Positions 12,001-18,134 of a DNA stretch of 64,000 nucleotides are shown here, one piece after another (positions within the stretch are counted from its first letter, which is position 1; each line of letters begins with the position of its first letter). Location: the NCBI RefSeq assembly GCF_010983895.1, contig NZ_CP048836.1, positions 3,844,001 through 3,908,000 of the forward strand. The letters are read 5' to 3'. Position numbers and translations under genes: made by a program. This DNA comes from Nitrogeniibacter mangrovi. GTDB lineage: Bacteria; Pseudomonadota; Gammaproteobacteria; Burkholderiales; Rhodocyclaceae. The notes under the pieces were generated by a model, which was not told the DNA's origin, ran no database searches, and saw nothing but the letters and a program-made list of their open reading frames with translations.

Positions 12001-12704
12001 CCGGCAGCGCGCCGGACATCGTCGCCACGAGTTCCGCCTTCGTCACCGCGCCGCAGGGCATCGGCACCGAGGCGCCGCTGCAGGTACGCACCGCCGAGCT
12101 CGACCTGGAGGCCGACACCATGGACGTGGCGGCCCGGCCGCTCGCCCTGGGCGACCCGCTCCTGGTGAACGCCACCGGCGTGGGCGGCACCCAGGCCAGC
12201 GACGCGGTGCTCGCGCTCACGAGCACCGACTCGGTCACCGTCGGCCAGCTCTATGCCGACACCAGCACCACCACCGCGACCACCCCGCTGTTCACCATCG
12301 GCGACGGCCACCTGGGCGACTGGGCCAAGGTCTACACGCCGAGCTTCGCGATCCGCGTCGATCATCACGACCGCCGCTTCCAGCCCGGCTTCGACGTGCG
12401 CGCCTTCACCCTCAGCGGCAAGTACGACATGGTCGTCACCCCCGACACCGCCCTGATCGGCGCCTACATCCTCACCAAGAATCCGAAGAAGGTGGTGTTC
12501 AGCAACCCGGGCGGCGTCGCCGACCTGCGCAGCCGCGGCCAGCTCAACGCGCTCGAGCACCAGTCCAGAAACGACAAGAGCAACCGCGTCGCCGCCGCCA
12601 ACGTGGAGGCCTACGCCTCCGGCGCCGGGGATCTGGTGTTCGTCGATCCGGCCATCTTCGAATGCCAGCAGGGCGACGACCCCAACGCCTGCGCCGACGA
12701 ATGA
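1..12704 (+). CDS. Giant two-partner-secretion adhesin (LktA/filamentous haemagglutinin-like), 3' part, 5' truncated
   Basis: The reading frame is open from the window edge to a TGA at 12702-12704, so more than 4,230 residues are visible and the N-terminus (signal peptide, TPS secretion domain) lies upstream. Residues about 1-1950 (counted from base 21) are Gly/Ala/Val/Ser/Thr/Asp-rich imperfect repeats, about 54 residues long when uninterrupted, alternating AGGxAGVGA-type and TTARIGDGATV-type stretches, as expected of a beta-helix. Residues about 2296-2650 change to Leu/Gln/Asn/Ser-rich heptad-like sequence (coiled coil), after which beta-rich sequence resumes. I see only four cysteines: C3215/C3221 in CNWWTIC, and C4215/C4224 in the last 15 residues. 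The TpsB partner starts 14 bases downstream. The product is probably exported across the outer membrane and held at the surface for adhesion or biofilm formation; the ligand is unknown. Confidence 0.9.
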   Translation, partial: GLAAQSVKVSAANDVSITGAVGILSKKFLGTSGGKAALGGSAGLLSIDTQASATIRGDAEVNSATTVDVDANNTQRLVAVAEAGGQSDAVGVEGAVSVNTLTNTSLAAIDDDATVEAGGDVSVDAEGTLKNISVAGGVVATKGQVGIGFSVSVNTIHSTVDAYIGNFDPLGLDLVPALGHVSTSSHVNLTALSDISQGAYSVAGALATSSSAQTDMPAGASDTQDGGSKAGANKAGKGKFGVAVSADVSLNDISADTSAHISDGVQVTQADDVALNATNTLALSALSGAVTISTQQSGNGLAGSYAQNSLAGTTDAYVDDATLSVSGDVTADAKTTGFIETLSASVAGTKGKLGVAGSVSINDIDNRTRAYLSRVMLTGVGSVTLSASDDSAIRAIAGAVAFGGKAGVGLSFGWNHLHNETESWIADSDVDASDLVTVSALTDNSIDTISAAIGASKGQMAGAGAVTINTIDNATRSWIAGQHAGDGIDAVNGVMLTSTDSSRIFGLAGALAGSTNGAGVGVAFAWNEVNNTVDAGLTDNTDVDSSAGSVVVDAGSTTHIEAIGAGGGVANKVGIAGSGSVVETGNTVSAHIDAGSTASADGNLQVAAADDVVLFSLAGNVAGGGQAAIGVSNSTLITDNTVAARIDGTATGRGRHGTMDVATGTRDGNGDPESVAGTGVAATATSFEAIQTIAAGGSGAGSVGVAGSATVTVMDETTTASVGANARINPNDDGAAGQDVTVRASDETTLLGVAGAVAFGGRAGVGAGADVGVIDKATTARIDTGAGVNAKDTVTVDARDREDITSVAASLAAGGSAGVAGSASVYTLGIDTLAEIADAATVHSDGNVVVSADDANEMDLIAGNGAFGGSAGVGASAAVAIVDKTTTARVGDGATVDALGNAAGLTVADGSFDTTYTANSTDEGEISAPAASNPDGSDSAALSGQRTGTRGTASGFQGLAVTATNQDDIETISATGSVAGSAAITLAGDVNVLTTHTTAEIGDNADINQNNGGAGAGQSILVAAGNDHYQMGIAGSASGAGAVGIGAGADVLAAHHTTVARVGDSAHLRANKDVSVLAQAREEVLSIAAGLGIGGTVGVAGSTSVLSITDETRATTGTGSVVDADGNVRIAAHDDTETDVIDGTLAAGFGAAGVGGAVGVTRIEKDTTAGVGVGATVNARGNNTGFMQALSGNDLTDRDPITGLMVEATSSEDVFSVAASGAGGFYAGVSGAVTVSSIASDTTAVIGSGALVNQGVSNASATQDVNVSAKNHVKVDAYTGSLALGAVGAAGGVDVGSVRNDTTALIDDNAAVDARRDVDVNALAGADVDSVTVSAAGGLGAIAGGVSVYSVGSGLDSEGRDRLKSDGGDFADVNSYADDQASDGSVNQLLSGSSDARIRDAGTRSQTARGAVSISTDLASASTAGTTATIGDATVTAGGAIDIDARQDIDAKLLAGGASVGAVGLGAGVGVLSINAGTAADVAAQATLDSTGPLSVSAHTVTVSDLTGFAGSYGGLAVDAAVAVVHDDSTTRAALGDGVRLTGAGAVSVDASDQRSAHSEAVGVSVAGGAAVGASVATAEVGGATTAAVGNDLQLGQSVASADSLSVTADADTSADAHTIAGKAGIGLAASGSVATASVDPSVSATLGTHAQITVATGVEVSATATPKATANALGVNVAGGVGIGASVATADTAPQITAAIGSSAIIRADRVSVSATQDRNGDSTYAYARGAAGGVLAGVNATYAETNNAAQVSASIGDDSELTVASTVAVKADNDSAQRTDVTGLSVAGLLAAGATIAHANSDTTTTAVLGNGVEVASNGGLTGLLDVSATSRDNNVASARSGSGGLIAGSAASVGTRSTADTRASVGSGDPAHTLNAAQFTLQADHTSTFNGKVDSVSASAVGASGSKARHTVDSTVIASLGDNARVNANVVDVDANNRAYKLWWGQSTPAGDAAANPDTAAWNIQSGSGGALNAAAGSSQSVVNLDTRALLGQGARVHVMMPSVGEGLFTMDAFNDIIGHDKVKLDSGGAVAIAKTEVSFIATTDARVDFGANADVTSDLGDIDAGSRSAVDLDTRASSDTYGLAGAPSGSARSTWIGDHTTTVASGAQLLADQGEVHLGAGQASDGTRSDVEADSEVRLWNKTAFPINSDPDPVSTLISNARFNLDGGARIDAAGNISLAADRGDLRAYHVGIGKDIYREAGSTIVSGISNAFGGDDVSFDITGGDDVIGGTSTASIQGTALAGIHRFESLTLDYELVDQNGNVVTSPVQDPSSGLVLWRLKATASDGVSYTIDPAVGIAAAIQARIDKLRSLMEQYAADPVAVAAYESEIKFLQFKLVELGLASGDPNGTNFNTGNWNNPSPKERKQDEIDLVQAQIDDLNTSIIGSTGTANVTVDGVLLSQSGIGTDAGTLVSKADSLNTNNSSITSTLASMGNFSASDADYQQMNTLRASAASLRNDINTLQGQLASDQSALNTSNTKVNTLLGNIAGRQTQIDTLLANGGSQTQIDALRAANDTDRAAASAELDVLAGLLDGIATRNAQLDQKSGSLNTTYTTINSLQTTLRSRFAGSGDSSKVTTVVSLQNTNTGLRSDVGSLAGSIGSAETSIASANTSVDGNNTSVQGFETDLSSANGNLATLEAQLPGLSDVPANGPIADFVHVNDITVKLGNIDVTADNLIGSGSLLAPGDAKISIVNNTPDFLVLGKLTVDSDSGGEVRLNGFLINDNHEIGRINTSAPAPTLTLDTKHNNNAGLPQIEVISNYDPNSAKNANLPAPSPDIQLEGDVDNPLGSVRVYSQAGSIYVDGDIRAAQVDVKADNGDFVQSFVDGFYHTSGDPAANVQGGQTSTPAGNGIIANGSVFISARFLNINGLVQSGIEQWNLTLPSTPVLTGPASLFGLNQSALDALTVAYKNHTGPQYTTLTTPSGGTVTYNAKLERIEASTTFADADMNSAGWAQRTSAFGGLYPLISAYGNIGASYDPSVSGGQFVLDGEAVKGGYIQLYGQILNTAGNAARLKVLDGFGQIKVTNPTDRAVVVGNLSTGIDADGSGRGIKGVIDITDIQQVSTSDGSVDSIHTVLTRENGTVMVDRTGRWVGNTFDANYHYTGADLAATDGRNTAYNPQSGLRYVWTTATDKSTKTYWEFSGTQFLGISQLRTKPSGHVESKSGPYTTGTRRLDDGTYLERNTSLAGTPLKTNSSTKTTSDTWTKTKEWTDCNWWTICIAQDYHSKWTQATSTTTITKYSLKADYPIAVEFSGYDTGLVAINSKSNVILGGTISNRSGTTEITAGVNPGAASAQGANAALVKAGQSILQGSDTALVTGDTIAMAASHSIGTTGANGVPVNIDLNGGTLNAAVAEGNLALRQANGDMIIGNVFAGGNANAGLGQVLLAADGNLVMAGPLSSVTGNKIELVSDNGAIGSAAAPIRLNAGYTDTLTQRGGYGVSASARGDIFLDSLAWSGNPEADLLVSSIASATGDVQVRTPGRIIDNNPFEQVDQRTYNELLTLWEQLALLENTQANADKQAAALAAFETGATQDYRNYWNIRNQQADPGSYDPNFQVTLSTTQEQALRDDLARQGKTPAEIDAVVLGYTADKTAEYHALHQKLYVSPAYDNLIPTGYQDGFAYAATQGEQDAILKGSSWTEHELGIALSPGLLKETTDTNPVIKDPNIAGHTVTLLADKGVGETGQVRHIDLTQNPGNISDDDKVALAAAERSDLSISSSGVATVAQRKPVVVAADGSLWATDASGQAVSGDVFLASESSVNVGAILATGEARLKAVGDITHGAGPGLPSFSAGSLILESAKGGIGTASTPVQVMLDDSAPLVARADGDIFITQLGNDLAVDTIYSRSGVTLAAPGSILDAFSTDDINIRAASLDMLAGGSIGLGSDFLDIGLGPRLATDTDDTGWLTARAGTGVYVRSALLPLILHQVDAGTEVRALGGTDVEVQGGVNAPLAVDIAAGNDVRFSGGTITTDTATIAAGGDGTGNVVGSAGSAPDIVATSSAFVTAPQGIGTEAPLQVRTAELDLEADTMDVAARPLALGDPLLVNATGVGGTQASDAVLALTSTDSVTVGQLYADTSTTTATTPLFTIGDGHLGDWAKVYTPSFAIRVDHHDRRFQPGFDVRAFTLSGKYDMVVTPDTALIGAYILTKNPKKVVFSNPGGVADLRSRGQLNALEHQSRNDKSNRVAAANVEAYASGAGDLVFVDPAIFECQQGDDPNACADE

Positions 12705-12718
12705 GACAGGAATCCTCC

Positions 12719-14389
12719 ATGCCTTCCAAGCACCGCATCGCCGCCCTCGCCCTGGCGCTCGCCAGCCCGCTGGCCCTGGCCCAGGGCGCCAACGTGTCGC
12801 CGGGCGCCATCCAGCAACAGCAGCAGCAGGAAGAGCAGCGCAAGTCGCAGGAAAAACGCGTGCTCACGCCCCCGGCCGCACCGCAGATCGAGGTACCCGC
12901 CGGCGGCCCGGCCGAGCCGGCGGCCAAGGCGATGAAGATCGAGGTCCAGCAGATCCTCATCGACAAATCACAGCTGCTCGACCCGGCCGACATCGACGCC
13001 ATCATCACGCCACTGGAAGGGCGCACGGTGACGCTGGCCGAACTGCAGCAGGCGGTCGCGGCCATCAACGCGCTCTACGCCAAGGCGGGGCAGGCCACCG
13101 CGCGCGCCATCCTGCCGCCGCAGACCATCAAGGACGGGCTGGTGCGCATCCGCCTCATCGAGGCCCGGGTGGGCGAGGTGCACATCAAGGGCACCGAGGC
13201 GCTCGACCCGGCCTTCGTGCGCCAGCGCATCGAGCTGGAAGCCGGCGAGCTGCTGTCGGTGCCGGCGCTGGAGGCCTCGCTGGTGCGCTACAACCGCCTG
13301 CACGAGAGCAAGCTGCGCGCCGCGGTGGTGGCCGGCAAGCAGTTCGGCACCACCGACGTGGACGTGACCGCCGCCGAGCCGCAGCGGGCCCGGGTGTCGC
13401 TGTTCTTCGACAATGCCGGCCGCGACACCGTGGGCGAGGCCCGCGCCGGGGTGAACGCCCGTGCCGCCAACCTGGCCGGGCGCAGCGACCTGCTGCAGTT
13501 CGTCGCCACCCGCACCGAGGGCTCGGAGAGCTACGCCCTGTCGTATTCCATCCCTGTCACCCGCAACGACCTGCGCCTCGAGATGTCCGCCAGCAAGGGC
13601 AACATCAAGATCATCGACGGCCCCTTCGATCCGCTCGGCATCACCGGCAGCTCCAGCGACTACACCGTGGGCCTGAGCTACCCGCTGCAGGTGAGCCTCG
13701 AGCGCATGTGGACCGCCTACGGGCGCTTTTCGGCGCGCGAGTCGTCCAGCGAGTTCGGCGGCTTCACCCAGGAGGCGCTCAACCTGCGCGTGCTCACCCT
13801 GGGCCTGTCGGGCGAGCGCCAGACCGATTCGAGCGCCTGGTATGTGGACAACGCCCTGGCCTTCGGCATCAGCGGCGCCTTCGGCGGCGACCAGGGCTTC
13901 TGGTACTACCGCGGCAGCGCCACCCGCTTCGATCGCCTCAGCGAACGCTTCCAGCTGCTCACCCGCGGCGGGCTGCAGTTCTCCGACACCCGCTTCCTGC
14001 CCGCCAGCGAGCTGTTCCAGATCGGCGGCGCCTACACCGTGCGCGGCTTCTCCGAGGGCCTGCTGTCGGGGCGCAACGGCTACTTCATGTCCGCCGAACT
14101 GCGCATCGGCCGCACCCTGGAGGAGTACCAGGCCGCCGAGCCCGGCGCGCCCAACCTCACCGGCATCGTCTTCATCGACCATGGCGGCGCGCTGCCCTAC
14201 CGGCCCGGCGACCTCAAGGAAAGCACTCACGACGACTACCTGACCAGCGTCGGCGCCGGGGTGCTGTTCGACTTCTCCGAGCGCGTCACCGGCCGTCTCG
14301 TCATCGGCCAGCCCCTGCGCGGCAACCCGGCGGAGCTGCACGACCGGCGCCCGCGTCTGCACGCCTCGATCAATATCGCGTTGTACTAG
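12719..14389 (+). CDS. TpsB-family outer-membrane transporter (ShlB/FhaC/HecB type)
   Basis: This 556-residue protein should secrete the adhesin encoded immediately upstream. It starts with a signal peptide (MPSKHRIAALALALASPLA), then a Gln/Glu-rich linker (QQQQQQEEQRKSQEKR) like the periplasmic plug helix of FhaC. Two POTRA-like segments follow at about residues 60-210, then a C-terminal barrel of alternating strands from about 225 to the end. The TVRGF motif near residue 441 matches the conserved VRG(F/Y) of the loop that folds into TpsB barrels. The ATG at 12719 was chosen because an AGG lies 9 bases upstream and the signal peptide begins there; the frame is open far upstream only as an overlap of the adhesin gene. 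The 14-base gap suggests co-transcription. Confidence 0.93.
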   Translation: MPSKHRIAALALALASPLALAQGANVSPGAIQQQQQQEEQRKSQEKRVLTPPAAPQIEVPAGGPAEPAAKAMKIEVQQILIDKSQLLDPADIDAIITPLEGRTVTLAELQQAVAAINALYAKAGQATARAILPPQTIKDGLVRIRLIEARVGEVHIKGTEALDPAFVRQRIELEAGELLSVPALEASLVRYNRLHESKLRAAVVAGKQFGTTDVDVTAAEPQRARVSLFFDNAGRDTVGEARAGVNARAANLAGRSDLLQFVATRTEGSESYALSYSIPVTRNDLRLEMSASKGNIKIIDGPFDPLGITGSSSDYTVGLSYPLQVSLERMWTAYGRFSARESSSEFGGFTQEALNLRVLTLGLSGERQTDSSAWYVDNALAFGISGAFGGDQGFWYYRGSATRFDRLSERFQLLTRGGLQFSDTRFLPASELFQIGGAYTVRGFSEGLLSGRNGYFMSAELRIGRTLEEYQAAEPGAPNLTGIVFIDHGGALPYRPGDLKESTHDDYLTSVGAGVLFDFSERVTGRLVIGQPLRGNPAELHDRRPRLHASINIALY

Positions 14390-14458
14390 CGTCTGTAGAC
14401 GACGCGCCGCCGGGTTCGCCCCGCCGGCGTGGTATGTTTCCGCCACGGCGCACGTCGC

Positions 14459-14483
14459 CCGCCCGGTCGGCATGACCGGGCGG
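14459..14483 (+). other. Perfect 10-bp inverted repeat in the leader of the CNNM/CorC gene
   Basis: CCGCCCGGTC and GACCGGGCGG flank a five-base loop, 33 bases before the next start codon and 70 bases after the TpsB stop. There is no T-run, so a rho-independent terminator is doubtful. It could be a leader hairpin of the downstream ion-transport gene or an mRNA-stabilising structure. Confidence 0.4.
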
Positions 14484-14515
14484 TGCCGGCGCGGCGCGCT
14501 TGCGGAAGCCCCCCC

Positions 14516-15844
14516 ATGGATGCGTTCTGGATCCTCATCTTTCTGATCGCCGTCTCGAGCCTGTTCTCGCTCACCGAGATGGCGCTGGCCTCGGCGCGCA
14601 AGGCGCGCCTGCAGCTGATGCTCGAAGGCGGCGAGGCGCGCGCGGCCACGGCGCTGGCCATCAAGGACCACCCCAGCCGCTTCCTCGCCGCCACCCAGAC
14701 CGGCATCACCGCCGCCGCGCTGATGGCCGGCATCTTCGGCGAATCGGCGATGAAGGCCGCGCTCGAACAGGCGGTGGTGCAAGCCGCGCCCCCGCTCGCC
14801 GCCTATGGCGACGAGATCTCCCTGGCGCTGACCATCGCCATCGTCACCGCCCTGTCCATCGTGTTCGGCGAGATCGTGCCCAAACGCATCGCCATCGCCT
14901 ATCCGGAACAGGTGGCGGTGCGCGCCGCGCCGCTGATGCAATGGTTCATCCGCCTGCTGTCGCCGGCCATCCACTTCCTGTCCTGGCTCTCCGACGTGGT
15001 GCTGCGCCTGCTGCCGCTGCGCTCGGCACCGGCGGTGACCGGGGTGGAGGACATCCTCGCCTACGTGGACGAGTCCGAGCGCGCCGGCGCCATCCGCCCC
15101 GAGGAGAGCCATCTGCTGGGCAACGTGTTCCGCCTCGAGGACCGCCGCGTCGGCGCGGTGATGACGCCGGCGGCCGACGTGGTCTTCATCGACCTGCAGC
15201 AGCCGCGCGAACGCAACCTCACGCTGCTGCGCGAGGCGCCCTACTCGCGTTTCCCGATCTGCAAGGGCGGGGTACAGAACGCGGTGGGCGTGGCCGAGAG
15301 CCGCACCCTGCTCCAGGCCGCCCTGGCCGGCGAGATCGACTTCGCCGAGACCCCCATGATCCCGCCGCTGTATGTGCCCAGCGTGCTCACCCTCATCGAC
15401 CTGCTGGCCAGCTTCCGCACCCATCGCACCACCTTCGCCTTCGTGGTCAACGAGTTCGGCCAGACCGAGGGCATCGTCACCCTCGACGACCTGCTCGAGA
15501 CCGTGGTCGGCGACATGAGCCCCACGGCCGCCGATCCGGACGAGGCGCTGGCGGTGCGCCGCCCCGATGGCTCCTGGTTGCTCGACGGCCTGCTGCCGCT
15601 CGACGAGATGAAGGAGAAGCTCGGCGTCCGCACCGTGCCCGACGAGGCCCTGGGCAACTACCACACGGTGGGCGGCTTCGTGCTCGCCCTGCTCGGCCAC
15701 ATCCCCAAGAAGGCCGAGCGCTTCGCCTGGGACGGGTGGGAATTCGAGGTGGTGGATGTGGACAAGAACCGCGTCGATCAGGTTCTCGCGACCGCCACCC
15801 CCGATCCCGCCGCGCCCCGTCCGGCCGACGCGTCCGCCCCCTGA
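14516..15844 (+). CDS. CNNM/CorC-HlyC family membrane protein ("hemolysin" family)
   Basis: 442 residues. The first ~190 are hydrophobic with the DUF21 pattern (SLTEMALASARKARL at the N-terminus, VFGEIVPKRIAI near 120), a CBS-pair region follows (VMTPAADVVFIDL to about residue 330), and the C-terminus has the CorC_HlyC domain (VNEFGQTEGIVTLDDLLE then a short beta domain). Family members are inner-membrane proteins linked to Mg2+/Co2+ efflux or resistance; the hemolysin name is historical. The start at 14516 gives a first membrane helix directly after the Met; longer in-frame versions add Arg-rich, non-coding-looking sequence. It appears monocistronic; the next gene runs on the other strand. 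Confidence 0.88.
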   Translation: MDAFWILIFLIAVSSLFSLTEMALASARKARLQLMLEGGEARAATALAIKDHPSRFLAATQTGITAAALMAGIFGESAMKAALEQAVVQAAPPLAAYGDEISLALTIAIVTALSIVFGEIVPKRIAIAYPEQVAVRAAPLMQWFIRLLSPAIHFLSWLSDVVLRLLPLRSAPAVTGVEDILAYVDESERAGAIRPEESHLLGNVFRLEDRRVGAVMTPAADVVFIDLQQPRERNLTLLREAPYSRFPICKGGVQNAVGVAESRTLLQAALAGEIDFAETPMIPPLYVPSVLTLIDLLASFRTHRTTFAFVVNEFGQTEGIVTLDDLLETVVGDMSPTAADPDEALAVRRPDGSWLLDGLLPLDEMKEKLGVRTVPDEALGNYHTVGGFVLALLGHIPKKAERFAWDGWEFEVVDVDKNRVDQVLATATPDPAAPRPADASAP

Positions 15845-15979
15845 GCGCCCGCCGGGAACGGCCTTGCCCGGACGTCATCGCCGATGTGGCCTTCGACCGG
15901 GCCTTTCCCGGGGAGCCCCCGGGCTCGCCCAATGTCCCGATTCGGACTTCGCCCGACATGCCCGTCGGCGATGAACGCA

Positions 15980-16306
15980 TCAGCCAGCGACGGACTGCGC
16001 GTGGCGCGGCTCGTCGCCGAGCGCGCGCAGGTAGGCCCACGGGTAGATGCCGCGGGCATGGCCATCGGCGAAGACGAGGTTGAGCCCCTTCTCGGCCACG
16101 GGGTGGATGTCGACGAGGGCGGCGGGTGGAGGCGGCGGGGCGCCGGTGCGGGCGGCGTGGGTGCAGACGGCGCAACGGCAGCGCTGGCGCAGCCAGCCGT
16201 GGGGCAAGGCGCTGGTGTGCCCGTCGCTCCATTCGATGCGCAGCACCGCCGAGGCGCGGTGATCGGTGATGCCGACCGGCATCACCGATGCGGTCGCCAC
16301 GCTCAC
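15980..16306 (-). CDS. DUF971 (GBBH-like N-terminal domain) protein
   Basis: About 108 residues. Recognised by the domain pattern LRIEWSDGHTSALPHGWLR, then RCRCAVCTH, then GIYPWAYLRAL. This fold is the N-terminal domain of gamma-butyrobetaine hydroxylase and also occurs alone or on Mrp/ApbC-like proteins; standalone members have no firm function. The Cys-rich CRCAVC could bind metal. The GTG at 16306-16304 overlaps the TGA of the upstream ABC ATPase as GTGA, implying translational coupling; an ATG at 16282 is the alternative start (100 residues). It is the last gene of the sulfur-related cluster. 15845-15979 holds GC-rich palindromic sequence but no gene that I can support. Confidence 0.8.
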   Translation of the reverse strand: MSVATASVMPVGITDHRASAVLRIEWSDGHTSALPHGWLRQRCRCAVCTHAARTGAPPPPPAALVDIHPVAEKGLNLVFADGHARGIYPWAYLRALGDEPRHAQSVAG

Positions 16307-17172
16307 AGCGCTGCCCTCACGCCTTCCGGGCCCAGGTGCCAGTCGCGGCCCAGGCCCCCTTCCTGGAGTTCGCCGCCCATGGCCGCCAGGCTCTCCTCGC
16401 GGATCAAGGCCTTCAGGCGATGATGGATGGCGAGGAATTCCGCCGAGGAGGTCATCTCCGCGGTACGTGGCCGCGGCAGGGGAATGGGGATCTCCGCCTT
16501 GATGCGGCCCGGCCGCGCGGTCATCACGTAGACCTTGTCGGACAGGAAGATGGACTCCTCGATGTCGTGGGTGATGAACAGCACCGACAGCTGCAGTTGC
16601 TCCCACATGTGGGTGAGGATTTCCTGCATCACCAACCGCGTCTGGGCGTCGAGGGCTCCGAAAGGCTCGTCCATCAACAGCACCTGCGGGCCCGTGGCCA
16701 GGGCCCGCACGATGCCGACGCGCTGGCGCATGCCGCCGGAGAGCTGCTCGGGATAGTGATTCTCGAAGGCCAGCAGGCCGGCGAGCCCCAGCAGCGTGCG
16801 CGCCTTGGACTGGCGCTCGCTGCGGCACATGCCCTGCATCTTGAGACCGAATTCGACGTTCTCGCGCACCCGCAGCCAGGGAAAGAGCGAATACTGCTGG
16901 AAGACGACGCCGCGATCGGCGCCGGGGCCGTGGATGGGCGCCCCGTCGACGCTGACCGTGCCGCCGCTGGGTTTGAGAAATCCCGCCACGATGTTCAGCA
17001 GCGTCGACTTGCCGCACCCGGAGGGCCCGACGATGGACACGAACTGGCCGGGCTGGACGTCGATCGACACCCCGCTCACCGCGTCCAGCCCCACGCCGTT
17101 CTGCGTGAAGCGGACGGATACATCGCGGACGTCGATCTGTCCGCCCTTGGTTGACGCTGTCGTCGCCATCAT
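16303..17172 (-). CDS. Nitrate/sulfonate/taurine-type ABC transporter ATPase (SsuB/TauB family)
   Basis: 289 residues with a complete nucleotide-binding domain: Walker A GPSGCGKS at 49-56, Q-loop QQYSLFPW near 92-99, signature LSGGM at 144-148, Walker B VLLMDEP at 164-170, and H-loop in FITHD. It should energise import through the permease encoded just upstream. Its ATG overlaps the permease TGA as ATGA (17172-17169) and its own stop overlaps the DUF971 start, so the three are translationally coupled. The family imports nitrate, bicarbonate, taurine, alkanesulfonates and thiamin precursors; sequence alone does not give the substrate. The AprA-like and TauE neighbours favour a sulfur compound. 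Confidence 0.92.
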   Translation of the reverse strand: MMATTASTKGGQIDVRDVSVRFTQNGVGLDAVSGVSIDVQPGQFVSIVGPSGCGKSTLLNIVAGFLKPSGGTVSVDGAPIHGPGADRGVVFQQYSLFPWLRVRENVEFGLKMQGMCRSERQSKARTLLGLAGLLAFENHYPEQLSGGMRQRVGIVRALATGPQVLLMDEPFGALDAQTRLVMQEILTHMWEQLQLSVLFITHDIEESIFLSDKVYVMTARPGRIKAEIPIPLPRPRTAEMTSSAEFLAIHHRLKALIREESLAAMGGELQEGGLGRDWHLGPEGVRAAL

Positions 17173-18131
17173 GAACTCTCCTTGCCGCCCACACCCTGCC
17201 AGGGCATGAGGATTCGGGCGACCCCGCGAATGAGGCCGCTGCACAGCAGACCCAGGACGCCGATGACCAGCATGCCGATCACGATGTGCGGGTATTCGAT
17301 CAGGGAATACGCCTCCCAGGTGAAGTAGCCGACGCCGAACTGGCCGGAGATCATCTCGGCCGCGATCAGCGACACCCAGGCCACCCCCATGCCCACCGCC
17401 AGCCCGGTGAAGATGTGGGGCAAGGCCGCCTGCAGCACCACCTGGGTCATCAGTGCGAACTCGCTGGCGCCCAGGCAGCGCGCCGCACGGATCAGCACCT
17501 TGTCCACCGCCATCACCCCATGCAGGGTGTTGAGCAGGATGGGGAAGAAGGCGCCGATGAAGGTGATGAAGACGATGCTGGACTCGGTGGTGGGCCACAG
17601 CATGATCGAGATCGGCACCCAGGCGATCGCGGGAATCGGCCGCAACACTTCCAGCGCCGGGAACGTCAGTCCCTTGAAAAGGCTGTAGCGTCCGCACAGC
17701 AAGCCCATCGCCACGCCCAGCACGGTGGCGATGAGGAAACCCACCGTGATCCGCCACAGGCTGACGCCGATGTTGGTGAGAAACTTGCCATCGGCGAGCA
17801 GACGCAGCGCCTCGCCGAACACCTCGCCCGGCGTGGGCACGTTGGTGAAGCGGACATAAAATTCCCAGCGGTAGGCGGTGGCCAGATACCAGAAACCCAG
17901 CAGCAGGCCGATCGACAGTGCGCTGACCAGCATCGGCCGGATCTGCCCTCGGAGGATGGCGCCCAGCCGTGCGGCCGGTGGCACGGCCCCGGCCGCGGGC
18001 GCCGACGCGCGCGCCGCGACCGGGGCACGGGGCACCGGTTGCACCGTGGCGACCGGCGTGGGGCCAGCGGCCCCGCCGGCACCCAGGGCGTCCGTGTCGC
18101 GCACGGCACGCATGCTGACGGTGCTGGCCAT
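17169..18131 (-). CDS. ABC transporter permease (SsuC/TauC/NrtB family)
   Basis: 320 residues. A long Ala/Pro-rich cytoplasmic N-terminus (about 70 residues) precedes six predicted membrane helices. The EAA loop is visible as ARCLGASEFALMTQVVLQAALP, which docks the ATPase. It is the single permease of the transporter and presumably acts as a homodimer. It starts with an ATG a few bases after the stop expected for the binding-protein gene and overlaps the ATPase start by four bases. The proline-rich N-terminal extension is longer than usual for the family; a start further inside would give a standard-length permease. Confidence 0.92.
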   Translation of the reverse strand: MASTVSMRAVRDTDALGAGGAAGPTPVATVQPVPRAPVAARASAPAAGAVPPAARLGAILRGQIRPMLVSALSIGLLLGFWYLATAYRWEFYVRFTNVPTPGEVFGEALRLLADGKFLTNIGVSLWRITVGFLIATVLGVAMGLLCGRYSLFKGLTFPALEVLRPIPAIAWVPISIMLWPTTESSIVFITFIGAFFPILLNTLHGVMAVDKVLIRAARCLGASEFALMTQVVLQAALPHIFTGLAVGMGVAWVSLIAAEMISGQFGVGYFTWEAYSLIEYPHIVIGMLVIGVLGLLCSGLIRGVARILMPWQGVGGKESS

Positions 18132-18134
18132 GGC

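Noticed and set aside
14385-14400. CGTCTGTAGACG palindrome after tpsB as a terminator
   Set aside because: Five-base arms, two-base loop and no T-run; too short to support termination.
12968-15700. A 910-codon minus-strand open frame opposite tpsB and the CNNM gene
   Set aside because: Composition (His/Gly/Glu/Val-rich, low complexity) and the strong plus-strand genes beneath it mark it as an antisense shadow.
15845-15979. GC-rich palindrome (CCCGGGGAGCCCCCGGG) as a definite terminator
   Set aside because: Symmetry is partly low-complexity G/C and there is no T-run on either strand.
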